From Arctopsyche grandis (Eukaryota; Arthropoda; Insecta; Trichoptera; Hydropsychidae): a stretch of 64,000 bases of DNA. Where the stretch lies: assembly GCF_051622035.1 (NCBI RefSeq), contig NC_135364.1:17173001-17237000 (forward strand), read 5' to 3'. How positions within the stretch are numbered: the stretch's first letter is position 1; each line of letters opens with the position of its first letter. Below the pieces are notes generated by a model. It had not been told where the DNA came from. It did not search any database and saw only the letters and a list, made by a program, of their open reading frames with translations. Below, one piece after another: positions 28,241 through 40,611 of the stretch. The position numbers and the translations under genes were made by a program.

Positions 28241-31037
28241 TAATTTGGTAAGTATTTGTGGTGTGCAGGGATGCAGATACATTTACAGACCGATCGGGAA
28301 AAGGAAACTAATGACAACATATTAACAAATAAGTTTCTTATCTATGTGTATTTACACCCGGATTGTTTTATTTAGACAAGTTTTTTTGTGATGAACCTGC
28401 TCTGGATGCTCGTTAAGTGCAATCGTTAACTGAAAAACAAAAACCCTTCTAAGAAGTTCTGGATCGCAAAAAGGTGTAAGAAATGTAAGGAAAGAAAAGA
28501 AAATGAAACAAAGTGAAATCATAATATTTGTATCGCGATTTCTTAGAAAATTCATTCTCTGTCATTTGCCTTTTTGCTTTTTGTTGACGTTTTCTTGGAG
28601 AAAATATCTAGCACGTTATAGGAGTGTTAAATGTACATATGTATTCAATTCAGTAGTTAGAATGTTATTATAAAAATATAATCAATAAAATTAAATATTA
28701 AACAAAAAACTTATATTGAGGTACGCAAGTGCTTACCTTAATATAAGTATATGTAAATATTTATCAATATAAATTTTTATTTATCAAGTAAGGTATGTAT
28801 GCATGTATGTACATATTTATCAATATAAAACAATGCTTGCTGGAAATTGAATTTCCCAGCCAATTAAGGTATCCAAAAGAAGATTTTTGAGATTAGGAAG
28901 TATGTATAATAAATTGAGGTATAATGTTTCTGAAAGATTTAAGATCTTGGTTAAGATCGGATATTTAGTTCAAATCAGTGATATAATGTGAGGTTGCATA
29001 TGAACAGATCAAAATGGAGAAGAGATGAGCCACAATGCATGTCGTTTCATCCTGTAGAATACTTTCAGCAACGGTATGAGAAACACTGGCCTTTGTGTGT
29101 GTACAATGTGTGACGCAACCGGTGGCCCTTCTCGTCCTCTCGTCTCTCCCGTCGAAATGTGGGTCGCTGATAGTGAGAACGTTTGTTGATACGCGTTCGC
29201 CTAATTGTGTCAAACATTATCAAACGGTTATTATTGCGATTGATCATTTCACTCTTGTTCCATTTTAGAACCAACATACATATGTACATATATACATTTA
29301 ATAATATCGATTGGCTAATTGTTCGTCACACCGATACAAACAACATCAACAAATATATTTACATTTAGTCTGCTGGCATTGTTGATGTATTATATTATAT
29401 TTTATCTTGTAAAAGTTGATGGTTGTTTCAAAATGGCGTTGTCTTTCGACGTGGAAAAATCGAAGAAAAAATTTCTAATGGTTTTCCGCAATTTTAAAAG
29501 ACAATGAATGCCGTTCAAGGTGAGGTTTCTTCATTACGAAAGAGTGCCATGTGCATTTATCGCGCTCCGTGACTCGTTGAGATAATTTGAGTTTGATTTT
29601 TATTATTATTTTTATAATAAAAATAGCATCCTTGGATGTTATAAATTATCTATGTGGTATATACAAATAATAATGATGATAATAGTCTCATATTAATTTG
29701 ATTTCAGATGAAGATAATCAAATTGCATTTATTATAACGAGAAAGGATGTAATGCATCTACAGGTTGTAATGCATTATTTTTTATTAAAATAACTTTGAT
29801 ATAATGCACTTGATTACTTTGGTTAACTAAATCTATTTTGTTATATATTTACAAATTGCATTACAATTGATCATTTATTTTTTGTTTAATTTTAATTAGC
29901 ATCTTCAATTCAAATGGTTAAAAACAGATTTATATTTTTTATTAACCTTCTACAATATTTGATATGAATCATATTTTATATTATACATATATATATATGT
30001 TTATATGTTTATTAAAAACTTTTATTACACCGCTTCTTTTTAGCGTATTTACAATATGAAAAAGTTTTACGTATTATTATGAAGTAAAAGTTGTGTAATT
30101 GCGAAAAGTTGATTGAAGGCTAAAAATTGTTTACGACTTAATAGATCATTAAATTATCACAGATATATACTAAAAATATGAAAATTGACAATTATTGTTC
30201 ATTCAATATTGATAAAAAAATTGTACAGGATAGGTCGAATGTCAGACTAAGATTTGGATAGCTAATAGCAGATCAAACTACCATGCTCAGCTTATTTTGA
30301 AGATTTAATGACGCCACGCATGTAAGTATTGTCTTTGTTTTATTCCAATGAAATTCAAAACCTATTTAAAAACACCCGATTGCAACTGTATTTAATATAC
30401 AATAATTATTATTAGCTTCTTTATAACGAAGATTTAGCAATTTAACTCGAATATTGATTAATCAATCTCTTTTTCCATTAAATCATTTTTTTTAATTGTT
30501 ACCATGGACTATAATTTTTCACTTAAGTATATATACGAATCCAAATTTTACTAATATATGGGAAAGGGAAAACATACGCATTTTTGCATACAAGTAAAAC
30601 CACTAGTATAATAATAAAATAATGAAGAAAGTCATTAACAGATATCGGCAGCCAAGTTCCTTTAACCTATAAAAAATGGTTCACTTTTTGCTGGTTCAAA
30701 ATGGTTCAAAATGGTTCAATGGTTCACAAAGTTTGACTTAGTAAGGTTGTAAGATTTGTTTGGGAGCTTCAAAAACAAATCAAAGTTTCTATGTATGACG
30801 ATGGTTGAATATTATTTTTTTTGATTCAAATAAATTTAATAAAAAAAAAAATGAATGTTTACTATTATGTTAGCGCAAATTAAGTGAGTATGTACCGTTT
30901 ACCATGCACCCTTTTTTTTCGATCTTTCGACTTAAGATCTTTCGATTTTCGATCTTTGCCTTCCGATATTTGTGTTTTCTGTAATTTAACATTCTGTCTC
31001 GTCACGTAGACCCATAAATTACATATGTACATATATC
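28241..31037. other. No recognisable gene
   Basis: AT-rich, with TACATATGTA-type repeats (28633, 28797-28812, 29278-29290) and a short tandem ATGGTTCAAA repeat at 30690-30726. No supported coding. Confidence 0.4.
28709..28748. repeat. Hairpin, 15-bp stem with one G.T pair
   Basis: ACTTATATTGAGGTA (28709-28723) against TACCTTAATATAAGT (28734-28748), loop of 10. Isolated; role unknown. Confidence 0.7.
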
Positions 31038-32409
31038 CAGTGGCGGCTCGTCCATACGTACTGCGGTACTGCAGCACCCCCAAGGAAATTGAGAAAAATT
31101 TAATATTATTATATACATAAATGTATGTATATTATATGAAAATATCAATATTATTTAAGCGTGTATTAAGCTCGCCCGCACACCTATACATCCAATAATG
31201 ATCATACATCGCGGTACTAATATCAGAAAGTGAGGCATTGTTTATGATTTTGTGCAGTACGGTTTTCGATGGAATATGCCGAGTGGGCGAAGGAGGGGCG
31301 CGGGGGCAGCTAGAAGCTTGATCGGTACTGCACTCCCAACAGTATTATACACATTTCTCGCGCGCTCGACACGCTCCTCACATTTTCTCATTTCTTCTGC
31401 ACCTTTTGTCTTTCCTTCTACACCTCTTACACTTTCTACCTTTCTACACTTCCTTCTACACGTCACTTTAAGTATTTCAGATGGTATCAAAATCAAGAGA
31501 AGCTGAGCCAATGTTTTCAAGAACTTAAATATTCTTCCGAAAATACTGATAAAACAATAACAGATTCTACCAATTTACTAAATACAATTTTTTATTTTAG
31601 TCAGAACTTTTTTACAAGTTAATGCCTCATCTAGAAATGATTTATAACCAAATGCAATCTAGTAATATCGATGCATTTTCAATTAAAGAAAACTTAAAAA
31701 GTTTTACTAATGTCATTACCTATACAAATGTGAGATTCTTAAAGCGAATAGAAGCCAAAAATATGTGATGCATATATTATCGCACATATGTATTATAGGA
31801 GCCAAAAATATGTGCGATGTTATTATTAAGGATATAAAAGAAAGATATACTTTTTCTTATCAATTAAAAGCTGTCAAATTATTTAATAAAGAAAATTTTG
31901 AAAAGTACTGAAAGAAAATGCCAATGGAAGATCTACTACTAACCGTTGAATCATATCTAGATAAAGAAAAACTTCAAACTGAATTAGAAGTGTTTTACTC
32001 AAGGAAAGAAATGCATAGTATTAATGATTTATTAATATTTTTAAAACTTATTTTTGCAAATCAATTTATGCAAAGTTCGTGTGGAAATAACAAAACTTAT
32101 TCAAATTCTGCTTACAACTTCAACTACCTCTGATCCAGAACGGTGTTTTTCATCAATAAATATAATACAGACATACATATATAAGAAACACAATGGTACA
32201 GGAAAGATTGACGGCTTTGTCTATGCTGTCAATTGAAAAAAAATGATTATGAACAGTGAAAAATTTTACGAAAAGGTGATGGACCTTTTTTCAAGGAAAA
32301 AAGACAGAAGAATCAATTTTATAATGAAATAAAATACATATAATCATTTTGATGTTAATAGTAAAATATACATTTATTTTTATTTTTAATCAACCGCAGC
32401 ACCCCCAGA
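31038..32409 (+). mobile_element. Decayed hAT element with ZMYM1-like transposase
   Basis: Left terminus CAGTGGCGGCTCGTCC is a hAT-type inverted repeat, followed by a subterminal GCAGCACCCCCA that recurs near the right end (about 32396-32407). The expected right terminus ending ..GCCACTG is missing, so the element is 3' truncated or altered. Fragments of the transposase C-terminal half lie at 31562-32330. No clear 8-bp duplication is visible. Confidence 0.75.
31562..32330 (+). pseudogene. ZMYM1-like hAT transposase remnant
   Basis: Pieces in shifting frames: DSTNLLNTIFYFSQ, FYKLMPHLEMIYNQMQ, DIKERYTFSYQLKAVKLFN, then (31918-32133) MEDLLLTVESYLDKEKLQTE. A frameshift leads to TTSTTSDPERCFSSINIIQT (32105-32164) and another to MVQERLTALSMLSIEKK. 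The last two match the hAT C-terminal dimerisation domain (..AERCFS..; ..QERL..LALLSI). Several stops and frameshifts, plus a local duplication of GCCAAAAATATGTG around 31755 and 31803, show it is inactive. Confidence 0.85.
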
Positions 32410-32450
32410 TATCAAAAATGGCCCCAGATAAAGATGGGCCATTTTTGATA
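32410..32450. repeat. Perfect 15-bp stem hairpin at the hAT remnant's right edge
   Basis: TATCAAAAATGGCCC (32410-32424), 11-base loop, exact complement GGGCCATTTTTGATA (32436-32450). It sits where the missing hAT right terminus should be. Confidence 0.8.
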
Positions 32451-32540
32451 CGACTATGCTTCAAAGGATTAATAGTGACCGAATGCTTTTGTGTTTATTC
32501 AAATTTCAAATCAATAAACATTATCAACAAATGAAACTTT

Positions 32541-33260
32541 TCACATGACATTTGAAAGCAGCGGAGGGGAGGGGGTAGCAGTGCGCTCGAGCGCGGTCGT
32601 GCAATCGACTGGACGAAACCGGCAATCGAGTGGACGAAAGCGAAAGGAACCACGCGACCCTGAACCGTGGACGGGACGGGACGCAAGAAAGCGGGAAAGA
32701 AATGCTACGAATGAATAGTACTGGAAAGGGGAGTGTGTAAGGGGGGGGGGGAAAGAAAGAGTGAGAGAGAAAGAGAGAGATGAGTCGGTAGTGAGGGAGA
32801 GGGGGGATCGCACCCCCCTCGCCCCGCCTCCTGTTGGTTCCTCCCCCCCTCCCCGCGTCGCGACCGCCGCTCACTTTTACTTTCGCGCGGGCGGCGAGCG
32901 CGCGCCACAGCCGCGGCCCCGCGCACCGCAACACCCCCCCTCCCCCTGTCGTGCCCCCCCACCCCCGCGCCCTCTCACCCCCGCATCCCCCCGCGCGTCG
33001 CGAGTGCGGGCGACAGCGCGCAAACACGGGCCGCGCTCTCGGCGGGCCGCTCGCCCGCACCCGTCTCGCCCGCACTTTCGACACAAAGTCGTAGCGCAGA
33101 TCGGTCCAAACTCCCCCCCCCCCACCCACCCACCCACCCATCTCACCGGTCGGTCCACGTGCGCACGTGTACTACGCGCTGTCCGCGTACTACGCACGCA
33201 CGACTACGCCGCGGGACTGTGTACTCTCGCTCTGTCACTTCGCGGGGATTACACCCACGA
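32541..33260. promoter_or_regulatory. GC- and CpG-rich island, candidate promoter
   Basis: About 700 bp of very GC-rich DNA, dense in CG dinucleotides (CGCGCG, GGCGGCGAGCGCGCGCC), with G and C homopolymers (32741-32750, 33113-33122) and a (CCCA)n run (33121-33139), in an otherwise AT-rich window. Long open frames exist on both strands only because stop codons are AT-rich; their Pro/Arg/Ala-rich products are not credible. A CpG-rich promoter or first exon is the simplest reading; which gene and direction is unknown. Confidence 0.5.
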
Positions 33261-33707
33261 GCTGGTGCGAAATTTTAACCACCGGGTAATGTATCCTGTG
33301 CCATATTTTTTACATACAACTATTGTGCAAGGAAACTTTTCTGCAAAAGTGTCAAATGTGTGCAAAGTGCTAAATAGGAATATGAACAGTGTGAATGGTT
33401 CTCGCCGCTTAAAAATGTCATGTGCATGCTCTGAAGCTTTCACACCATGATATTTTTTTTCAACTTATTTTGTGCTATCTGTGACGTCACTTTCAATACA
33501 AAATGTGTGTTGTCTTTTATATTATTATTAGTGTTGTAACCGATGACATATCATCGCATGGGTGTGTTGCCATATTAAGTTATTAAATAAATAAAAAAAT
33601 TAAAAGAAACGTGTCGTCATGTCATGTGTTCGATCCTCGCGCGGTCGAATTTTTTTCAAATACCTTTTAAATATATTTAATTTCGTATTTATATTTACCG
33701 GGTATAA

Positions 33708-34190
33708 CTAGTTGTTATACCCGGTTTCGCTCGGTATTTGTAATATAAACAGCGTAAACATGGCCAATCTAATAGTAAATATTTATTTGTTTTTTTATTA
33801 AATTTATTTGAATCGAAAATAATATAATATTTATCCAATTGAAACTTTGTATTGTTTACGAAGTTCCGACCAATGATACTTACTTACAAAGTCTCTTTCG
33901 AAATTTTATATTAGATTGTTTGATATGAAAAAAAAAATGGTAAAAAACTACCTACCTATGTACTTACATATAAACAATATAAAACATCGATGGAAAATTT
34001 TTAATAGATGGCGGTAAATTCTGTGCCAAGCGGAAAAGTTTATATAAAAGTTTTTTTATTTTGTTATTGTATTCGTACATACGTTTTGGCAATGGTTTAC
34101 CTGAACGACTAATATAGTGCGGCGTGCGTTATCTCAGACAGGCAGACACACAGACGGAATAGCGTTATTGTATATACATATACTATATGA
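33708..34190 (-). mobile_element. Helitron-like non-autonomous element, copy 2 (near full length)
   Basis: Minus strand: begins TCATATAGTATATG after an A, soon followed by CCGTCTGTGTGTCTGCC, and ends with hairpin CCGAGCGAAACCGGG, TATAACAA, CTAG followed by T at 33707. About 483 bp and no coding. Its 3' junction lies in an 11-bp-arm palindrome CCGGGTATAAC/GTTATACCCGG (about 33699-33725), as if a second Helitron end met it tail to tail. Confidence 0.62.
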
Positions 34191-37100
34191 TGCTTTTTTT
34201 TGACTCGTTTGATGTAAGTGGTATTGTGCAATCGTGTAAAATTAATCAATTCGAGATGTTTTTATTTTTCTATTCAATCTGTTGAATCAATTTCAGTGCG
34301 CTTTGTTTGACTTGTATGCAAAACAACCTGTTGCATGCCCTAGCATCGCCCTCGTTTTCTAATCGTCTGTTTCGTAGGAAACGGTCGGCCGTGGTCGTTT
34401 CCAATTGGAAAAATGCGAAAACGCCTTGTGCAACTGTGAAATTGTGCAAAATTGTGGAATCGGCTGGTGAAAAAAAGCGCGACATGGCAAACATGGCCGC
34501 TCACCACACTTCGCTTCTTTTCGTTCTCTGAAACGGCCTGTTGTATGTTGTCTACTCTTTTTTTGTCGGCTTCGAGTCCGGTCGGATTGCGGATGGTCTA
34601 CGGTGGTGTCGTCGTTATCGGCCCCTACTCTATCTAGACAGACGCCTCTGAACAATTTCGGTGTTTGGCGGTTCGGCTCAATGTCAAGGTTGTGCGCTTC
34701 CCCCTCTTTCGCTCAAATCGTCTTCCACAGCCGCCCCGACAACTGTTTGGACCAATTTAGGACCCTCAGGACTTTCTCCTTGTCGCCCTCCGTTGATCCT
34801 TCAGATTTGGTCATGATTTTTACACTCCAGTCTGAATTATAGTCTATTTCCTTTGTGTCGACCGTTCTATTATTATACGACAATGAGAGGTTCAATACGG
34901 TTCAGCAGTACGATTCAATTGAAACCATTTCTATTTAAGTCCTTCCTTCTGTATTCGTACCTAGTGCATTCACACACCCGTGTATATTGATCTTTGATGT
35001 TTTGAGGACACAATTAAAAGTAGATTGATTTATTTCATTTATTTAAAAGTACAATAATAATGTACATTCAAATCATTATTGCGTACATATAAGGTAGACT
35101 TAATTCGAATATATTAATTGTCGAGTTAGTTATACTGGGTTTAACTGCGTGTAGCTTGTTTAACAATAAATGATACACACAGTACACAACTACAATTGTA
35201 TATAGAAAACTTAAATCAGACTATCCTTCTAATTATTTACTATTATACTGCTTTCTTAGGTACACAAGTGTTGCCTAGTTTACGTATTATATTACCCATT
35301 GTGAATTGGAGACGGGTAATAAAACGCTGGCCTACAATATGCGATCAAAATCAATGGCAATCGACTGGTTCAATCCATATTTCGCAATTAGTAATAAAAT
35401 TATACACTGTAATCGGAACTACTAATTGCGAGAAATACGTTTACCAAAGTGAAAGTTGAGTTTATGGTCGTTCGCAGAGTTGCACATTTCAAAATAAATC
35501 GATTGCGACGGGGGTTAAATCACTTCATTGATTTTCATATGTTTGGATCGTATTAAATTAACTGCTTATATGTATGCAGAAATATTAATTGTATTGAAAT
35601 TCATATGTATGTACATACATAGATTTTATGCTGTTTTCATGATACGTTTCTAATATATTAACTACGCAAAAAAAGTTTTAGCCGTTTATAAAAAATATAC
35701 AATAAAATAATTGCGCAGTATTAAAAAACTCGGCTCAAAATGGTTGGGGAATTCTGATTCATTCAAGTTTTAAAATTGCCGCGTAACTATCGCAAGAAAT
35801 AAATAGTGAATCACGTAATTGTTAAAAAGCCGTTGTTATCAACGAGTGTACAAATATTTGATAGTTTATCAAATAGATTCGGTGTTGGCTTACTGGTCGA
35901 TGTGAAAAGCCAGATAAACAATGTTGTTTTTTTTTATTATTGTATTTTCATTAGAAACATTTAGTCGAAAAGTGATGATGCGCACTGGCGCCAACACTTG
36001 AGATGGATGGCGGGTATTCGGATTAATTTTTAAAAACAGCTCACGTGTGCAAATACGTAAAAAAATTTTATCTTAAAATGATACTTATCGAGTAAAAGAG
36101 CCCTATGTGAAATTTGTATCGAAACGATCGACATATATTGTTTTCAGTCTATGTAATTGTGTAGTTCTCAGATAACAGATACAAATTTGACGCGTCATCT
36201 GAATTGATTGTTCTTTGTATGAATTTTGTTGTCTTAAATTGAAACCGTGACCCATTTACTTCTCATTCTCAGGTGAAATTCTCACTGTCAATTCAAATTT
36301 ATATAAATTTTTCTCCAGTTCTGCTAAAAATGGAAATTGTGAACTATGGAACTAGATCTCGTCATTGTCTGCATATGAATGTGTCGTTGCAATTAAACAC
36401 GAGACTCCCGTGTTGGATTGCGCAAGTGGTTCGTTTTGCAATGTCGGTTGTAATTTTACTGTCTCCGTGTGATATTTCTGGTTTTTGGCGTTCAATTATT
36501 ATCGTAGCAGGTGCTATAAGACATTAGATAGGAACTTAACTTTGCAAAACACTAATCAATATGAAATTTTTACTTTTCAATTAACTATCAAAAGACGCGA
36601 ACATTGTATGTTGCGAACATTATATATCAAACTGAACATTGAGCATTATGTTAAACTCGTGTTTCTGTATCTATTACAGATAATATTATAATATATGTAT
36701 ACAGTCGGCACAATGTACAAATATAAACAAAAGGTATACCTATATATTTACATATATATTAAATATAAATAGTGATTTTATTCTTGATTGTTTCCATATT
36801 TATAGGTTGGTTACATTATTTATAATATATATAAATAATTATGTATTTAAAAGTGAAATATACGTATACTTTTGGAAAGGGTATGTGTTTATTTTGTCCC
36901 ATGTGGTGTACAGATATACCTATGTAATTAAAATATTTTTTTTATTTCTACCTACATACCTACATATTTTCGGTTTATAAACACGCTAATAATTTTTTAG
37001 TAGAATCATTTTGCTATTTAAGTTATTTATGTTTAGGTGAAGATTTTACACGTTTATCTCACTAGTCATAATTAGTATATCTGGTTCTTATTGATACTTA

Positions 37101-40081
37101 GGTATGTAGGTACTTATCCGGAATAATTATGAATAAAATATTTGTCAATGGAATTTATAATGTCTTATAAATTGTTCAATACAAATAATTTATCACTCGC
37201 ATATCATTTCCGAAGAACATCCAGAACGTATCTAAGGAATTTTGAGAGCATTTCTGACAAATGCTCGTAGACTCTCCCCCACTTCTGCGAACCTCAAAAA
37301 ATTCCCAGAAAAAGCTCTCTCAAAAGTGCTTCTCAAAAGCTCTAAGGATTCAACAGTTCATGAATAATATGTACGTTGTCAAATTTGGCCATTTCGGTTC
37401 TGTGCTGTGGTAGCAACTATTTCGCTCAATCGGATACAACTCGGAAAGGGCAATCGACAATGGACCGATGATGTCGCAACTGTCTCCAACTCGGAATTTG
37501 TTTCGTGGCGAAATAAAAGTTAAACAGAAAAAAAGTTAGAAGACATTCGTCGGCCTTGGAGAGCTGCTGACACATTTTTAAACACTCCCTCTCCTGCAGA
37601 CAGAGATGCACATCATCACATCGATGACCCATAATTCTAATTATGACGATGCTTTCATTACCGATGTTTAAGAATGTGCTCGATTTGTCACATCTTTCTA
37701 TTACAGTCGTTTTCTAAATAGTCATGGAATAGATTTTACAGCAGATGGCTTGAAATCTTTAAGCTTTGAAATTAACAATATTTCAATATGGATTGGTGGA
37801 TCTTCATTTTAGAACTCAAATAACGAACTTTTTCTATGAAGTTGTCAATTTCATATATAAATGTAAAATGAACCGTATAGAAAATTTTTTAAAAGTTCAT
37901 CGAATTATTAAAAATTTATTTGATACGAAACAGACGATTTGGATTATTTTATGCATGTTTATATCTATAGTATCTTTGCGTTTACATTAGTCTAGGTTCA
38001 CTTTTAGCGACATGAAGTCGTTTCGCGTCATTAATTCTTATGCGTTTTTACGACATTGAGGTCAGTATGCCGTAATATTGACCTAAAATATCACATCCTC
38101 TGAATATTTATTTATAGTAAAAAAAATTTCGGGAACGGGTGAAGATTTATTAGTTGCAATCGTAGTCGCTACTCGCTATAGCCGAAAGTGAACCTATACC
38201 TTAAGGTCAAAAATACGTCACAGATGATTTTTATTTGCTTCAATTAACACCTTAACACTTTATTAATTTATCTCGAGCATGTTTGAAAGAGTGTTGAAAG
38301 ATTTTATGAGGGAATAGTACGTCCGACAAAAGATGTGTACGCAGATCAAGATGGATGCGTTTGGGAATCATTTTTTTCTAGTCTCTACCGTTGGAAATCT
38401 CTCTCTTTCGCTCCCTGGATTGGAGTTTCTGAAATGTTGTGTGTTTTATTCGGGCGCTTAGTGGTGGTTTACGCAAACCCGTCGGCGATAGTGTCGAAAT
38501 ATTGACTTTCGTGCGCGCGCGAGTTGCGGTTGTGAAACTACGTAGCCGTTCGCTCGCCTGCAACACTTCTTGCGCCGTTTGGCTCTTTCGTCCGACGAGG
38601 TTGTCATCGGTCGACTCTGTTAGTCGAATATGCAATTACAACTTTCGCATCTTTCATGTGATGTACATATAAGTATATAGTAGATGTAGAAGGGAGTGCC
38701 GGTGGCGCAACTAGCGCCCTCGCGGCTTTGATGGCTGTCGTAATTCAGGTGCTTGGATTGGTAGCTTAGAGGCAAATTAAAATTTTATTAGCAAGGATGC
38801 AATTTCTGTGAATGTGTTGTCCTTACAATTTGACTATACATACATAATGATAACAACGATAGAAAAAATAATAATTTTTAATATTATATTAAATTTATTA
38901 TATAATATTAAATTTATTTTAAAGTTTTTATAATATGTAGTTCAAAATATATTTGATTTTGATTTTTAAATGCTTTTTATTATTATTAAATTATGTTCAC
39001 GATAAATCTTATATCTATTTTAATAGCTACTGATCTACGGATCATTTTCTATTTTACAATTTTAATTTAAATGTGTTAGTAATCATAGTGTTATGTTATT
39101 CTAATGTTAATGTACAGCATAATAGGATAAAGAGCTCAAAAACCTATTTACAATTCTTATAAATGCTCATAATACATATAATACGTAATATGAATTAAAG
39201 ACTCTTGAAAGTCGTTCAAAATATATAATTTATAATATGTACATATATGAGTCTTTGAATTTTGAAATTATTTATTAAAATAGTATAATAGTTTTTTTTA
39301 ATGTAAAAAGGCGTATATGTGAGTGACGTTGAGTTAATGAACTAAATTTATAGGTTGAATATATGTAATCCTAATCGGGGCTATAAAAATTGAACTTGTC
39401 ATTAAAAATTAATTTTGTTAATTGCGTATATTTATTCGGATTTTGATCTGAATTCATGATTTGCAGTTGGAATGTCTATTCTTTTTGATTGTAAATCTAT
39501 GCGATGAAAGTATTTTTAAAGATATTATTGGAAACTGAGTGGCATTTAGTTCATTTTTGTATGAATCGTGATGGAAAAATGGTAAAATTAGTCGATGGAA
39601 AAGAATTTCCTTTTAATTTGACATATGTGTAGTAATTAAATATTTCATAATATTGTATGAAAGTTTTTATTAAAAAAAAATAATGAGGACGTAACAAATG
39701 GATGTACGTTAAATTTTGGTATCTTGAGTTTCTCAAAACTAACTACATATTTTAAATTAATTAATTGATTAAATATTTTTATGCAGTGTAATTGATGAAT
39801 TACGAAGAGTTTTGATTTTGATACCTATGTATGTTTAATTGTTCGACATTTTTTACAGTGAATGTATATAAATGTTTTTTCTTGCAACGTAAATAAATAT
39901 CGTAAAATATTGCGACCATTCGTTCTAATTACCGTCTATTTTCCGACCGGTAAAAGTTAACCGGTCGCTTGGTGAATACATACATACATACATACATACT
40001 ACATTATTTCATCAACTTAAAAAGTGCGCAGTGTCAATCTACAGTTAAATTAAATTAATATTTTTTCTTTTCAAATTTCAG
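34191..40081. other. No recognisable gene
   Basis: Moderately GC-rich blocks at 34290-34830 and 38390-38760 (the latter rich in CGCG) could be regulatory or non-coding exons. Otherwise AT-rich with scattered short frames that match no known family. (CATA)n at 39977-40000. Confidence 0.4.
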
Positions 40082-40605
40082 GTTTGCAGAGAACAAGAAG
40101 TGTTAATATTTCCTACATTCGCTGTGAATTTTTATTTAATATAATAATATTATATATTTTATAAAAATATTATTTTGTTATAAATAAAATATATAATAAA
40201 TAACACTTCAAACTAAAAATATTGAATAATACCAACTTTTCCTACGTTCGTGAGTAAAATTCTTTACGTATCAACTGATGCGATAATAGTTAATTTTTGC
40301 CACAAATCTGAGGTGGTTTTATTGTAAATTAAGTGATGATTTATAAAAACACACAAGGGAAACAACTTAACTTTGGAATTATTGTTCGAGCATCATCGAA
40401 AGCAGCTATCCACTCAAACTTAAAAGGAAGTTTAAACCTGTATAAATTTTTGTGTTATAAAAAATAATTGTGAATACAGTGGAATCTATAAATTATATAT
40501 ACACAGTGATAAATTGTTTAAAATTAATGTGCAAATCGACAGTTACAGTGACCTAAATTCAAAGTGAACTAGCTACTAGGAGACTGGAAAGCGTCAGAGG
40601 CGATC
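40082..40605 (+). other. Possible non-coding 5' UTR exon
   Basis: Bounded by a good acceptor (TTTTCTTTTCAAATTTCAG ending 40081) and a consensus donor GTAAGT (40606-40611). All frames have stops in most of the interval, as in an untranslated leader. No linked coding exon was found within the window, so this is a prediction from splice signals only. Confidence 0.3.
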
Positions 40606-40611
40606 GTAAGT

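Noticed and set aside
32524..33450. Frames up to 229 codons on both strands
   Set aside because: Stop codons are rare in GC-rich DNA; products are low-complexity and frames conflict. Treated as a CpG island.
33600..33660. B-box-like GTTCGATCC suggesting a second tRNA-derived SINE
   Set aside because: No A-box at the right distance and no second copy of the body.
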